Below are positions 26,876 to 35,831 of a stretch of 35,963 bases of DNA, piece by piece (within the stretch, counting starts at the first letter, position 1; every line of letters begins with the position of its first letter). The stretch covers positions 1 to 35,963 of the forward strand of contig JAIPAP010000036.1 in assembly GCA_021740045.1 (NCBI GenBank). Direction: 5' to 3'. Position numbers and translations under genes: made by a program. This DNA is from Bacteroidales bacterium. Lineage in GTDB: Bacteria > Bacteroidota > Bacteroidia > Bacteroidales > JAIPAP01. Under the pieces are notes generated by a model. The model searched no databases. It was not told where the DNA came from and saw nothing but the letters and a program-made list of their open reading frames with translations.

Positions 26876-28237
26876 ATGTATAAAACAAAAATACGCGGAC
26901 CATTGATCTTAGGGGGCAAAACGCTCCGTAACATATCGGAAGATGTCATTGCCCCGATTTATCAAAAAGCACCATTATGGTGGTGGATCATGCTAGGCCT
27001 CAGCCTGCTGATGTCAGCCTTTGGGCTGTGGGCTATGTATGTGACCATTTCCACCGGTATCGGTACCTGGGGTGTTAATAACTCCGTAGGTTGGGGATGG
27101 GCGATTATCAACTTTGTGTGGTGGATCGGTATCGGACACGCCGGTACCGCTTTTTCCATCTTCTTGCTGGTATTGAGGCAAAAATGGAGGACCTCCATCA
27201 ACCGGGCAGCGGAAGCGATGACGGTTTTTGCCGTGGGTGCAGCCGCTTTGTTCCCGGCCCTGCACATGGGCCGAATTTGGCTGGCCTTCTACATCATTCC
27301 CTACCCCAATACCCGGGGTCCCCTCTGGGTGAACTTCAACTCACCCCTGTTCTGGGACTTCGCCGCCATTAGTGCTTATCTGCTTATTTCGGTTTCATTC
27401 TGGTATTTCGGAATGTTACCCGATTTTGCCACCATCCGCGACCGGGCCACCTCCAAAATTAAAAAGTCGGTATACGGAATCCTGGCATTTGGCTGGAAAG
27501 GCTCCATCAGGGACTGGAAGAACTACGAAAGCCTTGCTTTTATTTTAGGCGGGATTGCTGCCGTACTGGTAGTTTCGGTACACTCCATTGTGGCTACCGA
27601 CTTTGCCGTGTCGGTTATTCCCGGGTGGCACACAACCATTTTCCCGCCCTATTTTGTGGTGGGCGCTATTTTCTCAGGTTTTGCCATGGTATTAACCCTG
27701 ATGATCCTCATCAGGAAACTGTATAATTTCGAAAATTATGTTACCGACAGCCACCTGAACGCCATTGCCAAAATATTGATCTTTATTTCATTGATCATGG
27801 GTACGGGCTATGCAACGGAGGTCTTTATAGCTTGGTACTCAGGCAACGAATTTGAAATGTTCACCTTCTTTCATAACCGCATAACCGGCGAATATACCTT
27901 TATGTTCTGGGCCATGGTGGTATGTAATGCGCTGGTGCCCCAGCTTTTCTGGTCGAAAAAGATAAGAAGTAACTTAACGGCCCTGTTCATCATTTCAATC
28001 ATTATCAACATCGGAATGTGGTATGAACGCTTCAACATTGTGGTTACTTCGCTTGCCAATGATTACCTGCCGGCCAACTGGGTTAATTATGAACCCACGC
28101 TGGTGGAAGTAGGCATTTATGTAGGCACCCTCGGAATTTTCATCCTGGGCATCCTGCTCTTTATGAAGTTTGTCCCGATGATGGCCATCAGTGAGCTAAA
28201 GGGGATTTTGAAATTCAACAAGGAACAAAAGCATTAA
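26876..28237 (+). CDS. actC: Alternative complex III subunit ActC, NrfD-like membrane protein
   Basis: 453 residues with about ten hydrophobic helices, NrfD/PsrC family. ActC is the quinol-binding membrane subunit paired with ActB. Conserved features visible: PLWWWIMLGLSLLMSAFG, WWIGIGHAGTAFSIFLLV and HMGRIWLAFYIIPYPN, all in the usual order. The chain ends with a charged tail (KGILKFNKEQKH). It is 21 bp downstream of actB and 3 bp upstream of actD, consistent with one transcript. Confidence 0.95.
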   Translation: MYKTKIRGPLILGGKTLRNISEDVIAPIYQKAPLWWWIMLGLSLLMSAFGLWAMYVTISTGIGTWGVNNSVGWGWAIINFVWWIGIGHAGTAFSIFLLVLRQKWRTSINRAAEAMTVFAVGAAALFPALHMGRIWLAFYIIPYPNTRGPLWVNFNSPLFWDFAAISAYLLISVSFWYFGMLPDFATIRDRATSKIKKSVYGILAFGWKGSIRDWKNYESLAFILGGIAAVLVVSVHSIVATDFAVSVIPGWHTTIFPPYFVVGAIFSGFAMVLTLMILIRKLYNFENYVTDSHLNAIAKILIFISLIMGTGYATEVFIAWYSGNEFEMFTFFHNRITGEYTFMFWAMVVCNALVPQLFWSKKIRSNLTALFIISIIINIGMWYERFNIVVTSLANDYLPANWVNYEPTLVEVGIYVGTLGIFILGILLFMKFVPMMAISELKGILKFNKEQKH

Positions 28238-28240
28238 GTC

Positions 28241-28774
28241 ATGACGAATAAGTACATTATAGGCGTGTTCGATGATGAGGAAACCCTTCTCGATGCTGTA
28301 AGAAAGGTGAAGGAGAAGGATATCGATATCCGCGATGTGTATACGCCCTACCCGAGCGAAACATTGCTGGAGATCCTCAAGATCAAATCGTATTTTACCT
28401 ATTATGCTTTTCTTTACGGCTTTGGCGGGGCATTGGCCTTGCTGGCATTTATGTATTATGCCGCCGTAATTGACTGGCCGATGAATTTTGGCGGAAAGCC
28501 CTCCGAGGCGTTCCCGTCATTCATCATTGTAACCATTGTTCTCACCATATTCCTGATCACTGTGCTCAGTCTGTTTACCTTTTCGGTGCGAACCGACATA
28601 TACCCGGGCCGCAAGGCCATAATGCCCGATCCGCGTTCGACCGATGATAAATTTGTGATGGTGGTTGCTAAAGACCAAATCAGGAATATGGAGGAAGAAT
28701 ATCATCAAATGCTCAAAGACAGCGGGGCATCGGAAGTTTATGAAAAAGAAATGGAACTAAAGATCAAACCCTAA
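28241..28774 (+). CDS. actD: Alternative complex III subunit ActD (DUF3341)
   Basis: 177 residues. The DUF3341 pattern: an N-terminal soluble part starting KYIIGVFDDEETLLDAV, two central membrane helices (about 56-76 and 94-117) separated by NFGGKPSEAFPSF, and a C-terminal soluble part with DDKFVMVVA. The N- and C-terminal parts are cytoplasmic in solved ACIII structures. The stop codon overlaps the ATG of actE by one base (TAATG). Confidence 0.93.
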   Translation: MTNKYIIGVFDDEETLLDAVRKVKEKDIDIRDVYTPYPSETLLEILKIKSYFTYYAFLYGFGGALALLAFMYYAAVIDWPMNFGGKPSEAFPSFIIVTIVLTIFLITVLSLFTFSVRTDIYPGRKAIMPDPRSTDDKFVMVVAKDQIRNMEEEYHQMLKDSGASEVYEKEMELKIKP

Positions 28775-29388
28775 TGCAGCAAAATACCATGATACAAAAC
28801 ACAAATATTAGAACCGGGCCGGCATACCTTGCTGCTATACTGGCAGTATTCATGATCATATTCAGCTCCTGCGACCGGACACGAAACGATAAGGGGTATG
28901 AATATTTTCCGGATATGGCCCATTCATGGCCCTATGATACCTATTCGGAAAACCCGGTTTATGAAGATGGGAAAACCGCCCAGCCGGTTCCCGAGGGTAC
29001 GGTTCCAAGAGACGAAATCCCTTACCAGTATCCGGGAAGCTTCGAAGGACGCGAGTTAGCCGCCAAAGAGCTTAAGAATCCTTTTGAGCCCACGGCCAAA
29101 CTCATAAAACGTGGTAAGGAACAATATGATATCTTTTGTGTGAACTGCCACGGACCCGAAGGAAAAGGCAACGGCAACCTCCACACAAGCGGATTATACA
29201 TCATTAAGCCCAAATCATTGGTGAATGATAAAATGAAGAATGAAGTTACCGACGGCGAGATCTTCCATGTGATCACACGGGGATGGGGTGTTATGGGAGC
29301 CCATGGCGCGCAGATCGATCCCGACGACCGCTGGGCTATTGTAAATTATATCAGGGAAGAATTACAGGCAAATTCAGATAATCAATAA
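28774..29388 (+). CDS. actE: Alternative complex III subunit ActE, monoheme cytochrome c lipoprotein
   Basis: 204 residues. The signal segment ending IIFSSC is a lipoprotein signal (cysteine about residue 33), so the protein is anchored at the periplasmic face. One heme c site, C122-V-N-C-H126, is followed by GPEGKGNG; GAHGAQIDPDDRWAIVNYI is the typical C-terminal helix of the fold, with the preceding GVMGAHG methionine as a likely axial ligand. It would carry electrons from ActA towards the oxidase. ATG 28774 overlaps the actD stop; M6 (28789) is possible. Confidence 0.94.
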   Translation: MQQNTMIQNTNIRTGPAYLAAILAVFMIIFSSCDRTRNDKGYEYFPDMAHSWPYDTYSENPVYEDGKTAQPVPEGTVPRDEIPYQYPGSFEGRELAAKELKNPFEPTAKLIKRGKEQYDIFCVNCHGPEGKGNGNLHTSGLYIIKPKSLVNDKMKNEVTDGEIFHVITRGWGVMGAHGAQIDPDDRWAIVNYIREELQANSDNQ

Positions 29389-29399
29389 AACGGATTAAG

Positions 29400-30560
29400 A
29401 TGGACACCAAATTTACCCTTACATCCAAATACAAATACATATCAGGGGCGCTGATCCTGATAGGTGTAGCAGCTTTTGTTTATGGGTTTATTACAAATCC
29501 CGGCCGAAGTTGGGCCAACCTGCTGCTCAACAACTATTACTTTCTGTCACTGGCCATAGGGGCATCGTTTTTCATCGGGATACAATACATAACCCAGTCG
29601 GGCTGGTCAACGATGTTTAAACGGGTACCCGAAGCCATGACCAGTTATATTCCCTTTGCCGCTGTTTTTATGCTGCTGATCTTTTTCGGCATGCAGGCCC
29701 TTTATCACTGGTCGGATCCCGGTGCCGCCGCCCATGATGAACTTATTGCCCACAAATCGCCCTATCTGAATGTACCCTTCTTTTTTATTCGGATCGTGTT
29801 GTTTTTTGGCCTCTGGATCCTTATGAGCCGCTTTCTGCGCAAGCTTTCCCTTAAAGAAGACCTGGAAGGCGGTTTGAGATATTTCGAAAAAAGCGAATAC
29901 TATTACAAGGTTTATATCTTTATACTGGCCATTACCTTTTCGCTGGCAACCTTCGATTGGATCATGTCGATAGATGTGCATTGGTACAGCACCCTGTTTG
30001 CCCTGAAAGATTTTGTGGCCGCCTTTTTCCATGCTGCTGCCATCATTACCCTGATCATCCTTCTACTGAACGATCGCGGCTATTTTAAGGACCTGAACAA
30101 AAGCCACCTGCTCGATTTTTCGCGCTATATTTTTATGCTGTGTATTATCTGGGGGTATTTCTGGTTTGCCGAATTCATGCTGATCTGGTACGCCAACATC
30201 CCCGAAGAAACCATGTATATTGCCCAGCGCTGGGAAGACGGATGGATCTACCTGTTTTACGGCAACATTTTCATCAACTGGTTTATACCATTTCTATTTC
30301 TGATGTCGCGCGATATCGACCGGAGCAAACTGGGCCTTAAGATCATCAGCATTATATTGATATTCGGTTACTGGATTGACTTGTATATACAAATATTCCC
30401 CGGTACTGTGGGTGAATTTTCCATTGGCTTTATTGAAATAGGGGCATTTCTGGGGTTCGGCGGATTATTTGCATTGCTCACGGGCATTGCCCTGAGCCGG
30501 GCCGCGCTGATCCCAAAAAATCACCCCTACCTGGAGGAAAGCTTGTATCATCACGCATAA
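29400..30560 (+). CDS. actF: Alternative complex III subunit ActF, NrfD-like membrane protein
   Basis: 386 residues, about ten membrane helices, a distant relative of ActC. Characteristic text: GWSTMFKRVPEAM, SLATFDWIMSIDVHWYSTLFALKDF, WGYFWFAEFMLIWYANIPEE, and HPYLEESLYHHA at the end. ActF supports the membrane core of ACIII and may contribute to proton movement. It starts 11 bp after actE and ends 10 bp before the UbiA-like gene, so the latter is likely read from the same transcript. Confidence 0.94.
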   Translation: MDTKFTLTSKYKYISGALILIGVAAFVYGFITNPGRSWANLLLNNYYFLSLAIGASFFIGIQYITQSGWSTMFKRVPEAMTSYIPFAAVFMLLIFFGMQALYHWSDPGAAAHDELIAHKSPYLNVPFFFIRIVLFFGLWILMSRFLRKLSLKEDLEGGLRYFEKSEYYYKVYIFILAITFSLATFDWIMSIDVHWYSTLFALKDFVAAFFHAAAIITLIILLLNDRGYFKDLNKSHLLDFSRYIFMLCIIWGYFWFAEFMLIWYANIPEETMYIAQRWEDGWIYLFYGNIFINWFIPFLFLMSRDIDRSKLGLKIISIILIFGYWIDLYIQIFPGTVGEFSIGFIEIGAFLGFGGLFALLTGIALSRAALIPKNHPYLEESLYHHA

Positions 30561-30570
30561 GCAACAGATT

Positions 30571-31446
30571 ATGGAGCAGCAACCCTTATGCAGGGAGAAT
30601 ATTAAACACATAAGCTGGATCGACAAATTCCACATCCTTAGCCTCGACATCGCCCTTGGCACGCTTGGCGGTGGCGCACTAGCCAAGACCGTTACCCAGG
30701 TTTCGCTTCCCTTGACTTATTGGATCATCCTCCCCTTAACCGTTTGGGCTATATATACCACTGATCACCTTATCGATGGCTTAAAAGTAAAGGAGAATGC
30801 CAAAACCCTTCGCCATTACTTTCACTATATTCATGCTAAAAAACTGGCAGTAGCCGGGGCGTTAAGTGCTACTATTGCAATAAGCCTTGCCATTGCTTAT
30901 TTTAATATCCTTTTGATCTATTTTGGGCTGGGGCTGGGAATGGTGGTGCTGCTCTATTTTGTCGTTATCAAAATAAGTGAAAATAAACAATATTGGCTGT
31001 TTCAAAAGGAATTTACCATAGCCTTTGCCTATACCGCGGGCATATGGGGTGCCCCTGTCATCATAGCGCATTTTAACCTAAATTTAATTGAATGGCTGAT
31101 GATTGGGGTGTTTTTTCTGATTGCCCTTTCGAACTTATTGCTTTTTTCATGGTTTGAATATGATGTGGATAAAAACAGCAATTTTAAATCATTTGTGCGG
31201 ATGATCGGAAAACAAAACACAACGGTAATACTGCGCTATGTTTTTCTCACTGTTTTAATCGTCGAGCTTACCCTAACGGTTAAGTTATTTAACGATGCAG
31301 GGAATACGGCTCCTGCCATAATTCTTTTGATGATGACGGTTGTACTCAGTACCCTTTTTTTAGCGCCGAAATTTTTTGTAAAAAAGCACAAATACCGTTT
31401 TGCCGGCGACTGTATATTTATTTTACCGATCATGCTGTTAATTTAG
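30571..31446 (+). CDS. UbiA-like multi-helix membrane protein
   Basis: 291 residues with about eight hydrophobic segments. I do not recognise a named family with certainty. D65-H-L-I-D69 in IYTTDHLIDG and D198-V-D200 in WFEYDVDKN occupy the places of the two aspartate-rich motifs of UbiA prenyltransferases (prenyl diphosphate/Mg binding), and KEFTIAFAYTAGIW (146-159) resembles their conserved helix. The motifs are weaker than in CtaB, whose gene starts at 35818. If it is an enzyme it would prenylate or modify a lipid or quinone; it could also be a non-catalytic relative. It directly follows actF and is followed by 90 bp containing a new promoter, so it closes the ACIII unit. Confidence 0.6.
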   Translation: MEQQPLCRENIKHISWIDKFHILSLDIALGTLGGGALAKTVTQVSLPLTYWIILPLTVWAIYTTDHLIDGLKVKENAKTLRHYFHYIHAKKLAVAGALSATIAISLAIAYFNILLIYFGLGLGMVVLLYFVVIKISENKQYWLFQKEFTIAFAYTAGIWGAPVIIAHFNLNLIEWLMIGVFFLIALSNLLLFSWFEYDVDKNSNFKSFVRMIGKQNTTVILRYVFLTVLIVELTLTVKLFNDAGNTAPAIILLMMTVVLSTLFLAPKFFVKKHKYRFAGDCIFILPIMLLI

Positions 31447-31447
31447 A

Positions 31448-31480
31448 TTGATTTTAATTTATATAATATTATTACTTTTG
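31448..31480 (+). promoter_or_regulatory. Promoter of the SCO-oxidase operon
   Basis: TTG (31448-31450), a 22-nt spacer, TACTTTTG (31473-31480), a full match to TAnnTTTG. It starts just after the stop of the UbiA-like gene and lies about 56 bp before the SCO start at 31537, indicating separate transcription of the oxidase genes. Confidence 0.55.
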
Positions 31481-31536
31481 CATATGAAATTTATTCTATA
31501 TTTAAGTGAAATAGATATTAAATTTCGGGGGATCCT

Positions 31537-32334
31537 ATGAAATACATTAAACGACTTACATTCATTATTTTAATACCCTTCCTGTTCACATTGCAGGAAG
31601 CCGGCGCACAAAGCTCCGATTCAGACCGCGAGATTGGCATTGTTGAAAAACTTAACACCTATGTTCCCGAGGGTATCCGGTTGATCAACTCCACCGGCGA
31701 TACGGTTATGCTGAAAAAAACCATTGATAAGCCCACGATCTTAAACTTCGTTTATTACCGGTGCCCCGGTTTATGCAGCCCACTTATGGATGGCCTGGCG
31801 GAAGTTATCAGCAAAACCGACCTGAAAATCGGTAAAGATTACCAGGTTCTTACGGTCAGTTTCGATCCCAGTGAACCCATTGGTCTGGCCAATAAGAAGC
31901 GGGCAAATTACCTGAACCAGGTGAATAAAAAGATTGATGAGTCAGGGTGGCGGTTCTTTGTATCGGACAGTGCCAGCATTGCCAAAGCTACCAATGCCAC
32001 CGGTTTTAAATACAAAAAAACGGGAAAGGACTTTTTGCATTCAGCCTCCTTGATCGCTATCAGTCCCGAAGGCAAAATAACCCGTTACCTGAACGGCACT
32101 TATTTTCTGCCTTTCGAATTCAAGATGTCGATAGTAGAGGCTTCGGAAGGAAAAGCCGGCCCCACCATCAACAAAGTACTGCAATATTGCTACGCTTACG
32201 ATCCCGAAGGGCAACAATATGTGCTTAACATTACCAAAGTTGCCGGAACCCTCATTATCTTTATAGCGGTAGTATTATTTGTAGCGCTCGTATTGAAATC
32301 AAAAACCAAACGTAAACCACAAAAGGAAGCATAG
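31537..32334 (+). CDS. SCO1/SenC family copper chaperone
   Basis: 265 residues. Delivers or reduces copper for the CuA site of cytochrome oxidase subunit II. The thioredoxin-like domain has the copper-binding C76-P-G-L-C80 in YYRCPGLCSPLMD and the third ligand H168 in FLHSASLIAI. An N-terminal signal (about 5-25) and a C-terminal membrane helix (about 236-256) followed by KTKRK place the domain in the periplasm; the C-terminal anchor, not an N-terminal one, is typical of the Bacteroidota form. First gene of the oxidase unit, 3 bp before ctaD. Confidence 0.94.
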   Translation: MKYIKRLTFIILIPFLFTLQEAGAQSSDSDREIGIVEKLNTYVPEGIRLINSTGDTVMLKKTIDKPTILNFVYYRCPGLCSPLMDGLAEVISKTDLKIGKDYQVLTVSFDPSEPIGLANKKRANYLNQVNKKIDESGWRFFVSDSASIAKATNATGFKYKKTGKDFLHSASLIAISPEGKITRYLNGTYFLPFEFKMSIVEASEGKAGPTINKVLQYCYAYDPEGQQYVLNITKVAGTLIIFIAVVLFVALVLKSKTKRKPQKEA

Positions 32335-32337
32335 TAC

Positions 32338-33942
32338 ATGACAGCAAATTCGCATACCCATCATGAGCCCAGTTACCTGGAGGTAAAACCGCGCAAAGGT
32401 ATATGGAACTGGCTTTTATCAACCGATCATAAGCGCATCGGTTTGCTATACTTGTATTCCATCCTGATCTTTTTTGCGGTTGGTGCTTTATTGGGACTCT
32501 CCATGAAACTTGAGCTTATTGCGCCCGGCGAAACCATAATGGGTGCTCAAACTTACAATGGGTTCTTCACTCTTCACGGCATCATCATGATCTTCTTGAT
32601 CGTGATACCCGGCCTGCCCGCCGTCTTCGGGAACTTCTTCCTCCCCTTGATGATCGGGGCCGATGATGTAGCTTTTCCGAAGCTCAACCTGCTTTCATGG
32701 TATATTTATATTCTGGGGGCGCTTATTGCCATCTCATCGCAATTTATGGGTTCCGGGCCTCCCGATACCGGCTGGACCTTTTATGCACCTTATAGTTTCC
32801 AAACCAACACCAACATGCTTCCGGCAGTTACCGGGGCTTTTGTGCTCGGATTTTCATCCATCCTTACCGGCCTGAACTTTATTGTAACCATGCACCGCAT
32901 GCGGGCGCCGGGTATGAACTGGATGAAAATGCCCCTGTTCCCCTGGACGTTATACGGAACGGCCTGGATACAGATACTGGCAACCCCGATAGTGGGAATT
33001 ACCTTGTTGATGATCGTGGCTGAACGGCTGTTTCAGATCGGATTTTTCGACCCGGCATTGGGTGGTGATCCCATCCTGTACCAGCATTTGTTCTGGATTT
33101 ATTCCCACCCGGCCGTTTATATTATGATATTGCCGGCTATGGGCGCCATATCGGAAGTGATTCCCGTATTTGCCCGCAAAACGATCTTCGGTTATAAGGC
33201 CTTGATCATATCGACTATGGCCATCGCTTTTGTGGGATACTTCGTTTGGGGGCATCATATGTTTACCTCGGGCATGTCGGGCGAAGCCCTGGTATCGTTC
33301 TCGCTACTAACATTCCTGGTAGCCATCCCCAGTGCCATCAAAGTGTTTAACTGGATATCCACCATATACAAAGGAGCAATACATTTGGAACCGCCCTTTT
33401 ATTGGGCACTGTCGTTCATTTTTGTATTCATGATAGGAGGGTTATCGGGATTGGTACTTGGATCGCTGGCAACCAACGTACATGTGCACGATACCAATTT
33501 TGTGGTGGCCCACTTCCATTATATTGTCTTTGGGGGTACAGGCTTTGCCTTTATGGCTGCCCTGCATTACTGGTTTCCCAAGATCTGGGGGCGGATGTAT
33601 GACAAAGCCTGGGCCAATATCGGCTGGCTGACCTTCTTTATCGGTTTCAATGCTTTGTATTTCCCCATGTTCTATTTGGGCATCATCGGTATGCCACGCC
33701 GCTATTATGATTACCTGCCCGAATATCATGGCCCCAATATCCTGTCATCATTGGGCGCTATTGTAATGATCGCAGGGCTTTTAATTATTATCACCAATTT
33801 GGTGCGTTCCACCAAATCGGGCGAAAAAGCCGAAGCGGACCCATGGAATGGTAAAACCCTGGAATGGAAAACAACTTCGCCGCCACCGCTTGAAAACTTC
33901 GATAAACAACCAGTAGTAGATAAAGGTCCATACGAGTATTAA
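32338..33942 (+). CDS. ctaD: Cytochrome c oxidase subunit I (A2-type)
   Basis: 534 residues, twelve predicted helices. Reduces O2 at the heme a3-CuB centre and pumps protons. Heme/copper ligands are visible: the early FTLHGIIMIF histidine, H257 of the Tyr-His pair (with Y261), HH in WGHHMF, and the two histidines of VAHFHYIVFGG. Helix VI reads Y255-S256-H257-P258-A259-V260-Y261: the glutamate of A1-type enzymes (HPEVY) is replaced and the Tyr-Ser pair that marks A2-type enzymes is present. HDTNF replaces the more common HDTYF. A K-channel lysine is kept in PSAIKVFNW. It follows the SCO gene by 3 bp. Confidence 0.97.
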   Translation: MTANSHTHHEPSYLEVKPRKGIWNWLLSTDHKRIGLLYLYSILIFFAVGALLGLSMKLELIAPGETIMGAQTYNGFFTLHGIIMIFLIVIPGLPAVFGNFFLPLMIGADDVAFPKLNLLSWYIYILGALIAISSQFMGSGPPDTGWTFYAPYSFQTNTNMLPAVTGAFVLGFSSILTGLNFIVTMHRMRAPGMNWMKMPLFPWTLYGTAWIQILATPIVGITLLMIVAERLFQIGFFDPALGGDPILYQHLFWIYSHPAVYIMILPAMGAISEVIPVFARKTIFGYKALIISTMAIAFVGYFVWGHHMFTSGMSGEALVSFSLLTFLVAIPSAIKVFNWISTIYKGAIHLEPPFYWALSFIFVFMIGGLSGLVLGSLATNVHVHDTNFVVAHFHYIVFGGTGFAFMAALHYWFPKIWGRMYDKAWANIGWLTFFIGFNALYFPMFYLGIIGMPRRYYDYLPEYHGPNILSSLGAIVMIAGLLIIITNLVRSTKSGEKAEADPWNGKTLEWKTTSPPPLENFDKQPVVDKGPYEY

Positions 33943-33954
33943 TCATAAAGATAC

Positions 33955-34572
33955 ATGGAACAACACACACAACATGTCGACGAGCATTATGATCACATCG
34001 GATCCAAGATGGGGATGTGGTTGTTTATATTTACCGAATTAATCCTGTTTGGAGGCTTATTTATCGTTTATTCGGTATACCGGTTTATGCATCCCACGGC
34101 TTTTCACTTGGCAGCCGAAGAGCTTGATGTAGCAATAGGAACCATCAACACCGTTATTCTGCTCATCAGTAGCGCCACTATCGCTATGTCGATAACAGCC
34201 ATGCAACAGCGTAAGAAGAAGCTTTGCCTCGGGTTTATGTTTGCTACCATATTCCTGGGCCTGGTTTTCCTGGTGAACAAATATTTCGAGTGGAAAGTAA
34301 AATTTGAACATGGGCACTATCCCGGCTCGGATACCCTTCATGAGCTGGGGCATGGCGATACTTTGTTTTACGGGCTTTATTTCTTCATGACCGGCCTGCA
34401 TGCTCTGCACATTGTTGTAGGGCTAATTATCATTGGGTTTGTGGTCCGTTACGTTATAAATGACAAAGTGAACCCCGAGCGTTTTGCCCTGCTCGAAAAC
34501 GGCGGCCTTTACTGGCACCTGGTAGACGTTATCTGGATCTTTTTGTTTCCCTTATTTTATCTTATTCATTAA
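33955..34572 (+). CDS. ctaE: Cytochrome c oxidase subunit III
   Basis: 205 residues, about five helices, the short form without the first two helices of mitochondrial subunit III. Signatures: KMGMWLFIFTELILFGGLF at the start, FFMTGLHALHIVVGLIIIG and the terminal NGGLYWHLVDVIWIFLFP. Structural subunit that stabilises subunit I. It follows ctaD by 12 bp. Confidence 0.95.
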   Translation: MEQHTQHVDEHYDHIGSKMGMWLFIFTELILFGGLFIVYSVYRFMHPTAFHLAAEELDVAIGTINTVILLISSATIAMSITAMQQRKKKLCLGFMFATIFLGLVFLVNKYFEWKVKFEHGHYPGSDTLHELGHGDTLFYGLYFFMTGLHALHIVVGLIIIGFVVRYVINDKVNPERFALLENGGLYWHLVDVIWIFLFPLFYLIH

Positions 34573-34587
34573 TAAAAACCGAATGCG

Positions 34588-34872
34588 ATGAGTAAAGATG
34601 ATCAACATATTACAAGTTATAAAACGATCAGCCTGGTTCTTTTGGGGCTACTGTTTTTCACATTTTTAACCGTGGCTATTACGCGGGTTGAACTCGGGCC
34701 CTATAATACCTCCGCCGCAATGATCATTGCCGGGCTTAAAGCCGCCCTGGTATTGGTGTATTTTATGCACCTCAAATTCGATCAGAAGGTGTTCGGCATC
34801 ATGGTCATTTTTGTATTATTAGTATTTTTAGCCGTTATTGTGGTAACATTTTTTGACTATTTATATCGCTAA
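34588..34872 (+). CDS. Cytochrome c oxidase subunit IV family protein
   Basis: 94 residues with three hydrophobic helices (about 13-30, 40-60, 68-90). ALVLVYFMHLKFDQKVF between helices two and three is the recognisable piece of the prokaryotic subunit IV family (CtaF/CoxD type). It assists assembly or stability of the oxidase. It lies 15 bp after ctaE and 14 bp before ctaC. Confidence 0.9.
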   Translation: MSKDDQHITSYKTISLVLLGLLFFTFLTVAITRVELGPYNTSAAMIIAGLKAALVLVYFMHLKFDQKVFGIMVIFVLLVFLAVIVVTFFDYLYR

Positions 34873-34886
34873 ATCGATAAAAAGAT

Positions 34887-35831
34887 ATGTATCAAGGTAT
34901 TTCCAATTATTCAGAAGGTGTCGACACTGCTTTTATGGTGATCCTGGGAATTTCGTTTGCATTCCTTATCGGATTAACGGTAACGATGATCTACTTTGTG
35001 ATCCGTTATAATAAAAAACGTCATCCCAAGGCCACCCAAATTAAAGGAAGCACGGCACTCGAAATAGTCTGGACTGTAGTCCCCACCATCCTGGTGCTGG
35101 TAATGTTCTATTTTGGCTGGTCAGGTTGGCGCCCCATGCACGATATTCCCGAAGATGCCATGAAGGTTAAATCCATTGCCCGGATGTGGAAGTTTTCCTT
35201 TGAATATGAGAACGGGAAAACCAGCGAAAAGCTTTATATTCCCAAGGGTGAACCTGTGGTCCTCGACCTGATCTCAAGGGATGTTATTCATTCATTATAT
35301 ATACCGGCATTCCGGGTAAAAGAAGATATGGTTCCCGGAAGGACCAAACAAATGTGGTTTCAGGCCAATAAAACGGGCAGCTTCGATCTTTTCTGCGCTG
35401 AATATTGCGGCTTGCGGCACTCCTACATGACCACCACCGTTGAGGTGTTGCCCCAGGAGGAGTTTAAAAGCTGGATAGCCGATACTACCGGAGTAGCGAC
35501 AGCCGAAGGGGAAGAAGCCAAACCCGGCACAGCCGGAAAGCAAATCATTGAGCGCCTGGGCTGCGTCTCTTGCCATTCATTGGATGGCACCAAGCTCGTT
35601 GGCCCCACCTTTAAAAACCTTTGGGGTAAAACCGAAATGGTAACCACCGATGGTGATGAACGCCAGATCACCGTGGATAAGGAATACATTAAACGATCCA
35701 TATACCAGCCTAATGTTGATATTGTTGAAGGCTACCGCGAAGGTCAAATGGTTTCATACAAAGAGGAGCTCTCCGATGCGGATATCGATGCCATTGTTGA
35801 ATTCTTGAAAACCATTGATGAAGAAGAATAA
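34887..35831 (+). CDS. ctaC: Cytochrome c oxidase subunit II with fused cytochrome c (caa3 type)
   Basis: 314 residues. Two N-terminal membrane helices (about 14-38 and 55-75), then the cupredoxin domain with CuA ligands H135, C170, E172, C174, H178 and M181 (FCAEYCGLRHSYM). A linker of about 30 residues leads to a C-terminal cytochrome c domain with C226-V-S-C-H230 and a probable axial Met (M288 in GQMVSY). This fusion defines caa3-type oxidases, which take electrons directly from ACIII or a small cytochrome. No lipoprotein cysteine at the N-terminus. It is the last oxidase subunit here; its 3' end overlaps ctaB by 14 bp. Confidence 0.96.
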   Translation: MYQGISNYSEGVDTAFMVILGISFAFLIGLTVTMIYFVIRYNKKRHPKATQIKGSTALEIVWTVVPTILVLVMFYFGWSGWRPMHDIPEDAMKVKSIARMWKFSFEYENGKTSEKLYIPKGEPVVLDLISRDVIHSLYIPAFRVKEDMVPGRTKQMWFQANKTGSFDLFCAEYCGLRHSYMTTTVEVLPQEEFKSWIADTTGVATAEGEEAKPGTAGKQIIERLGCVSCHSLDGTKLVGPTFKNLWGKTEMVTTDGDERQITVDKEYIKRSIYQPNVDIVEGYREGQMVSYKEELSDADIDAIVEFLKTIDEEE

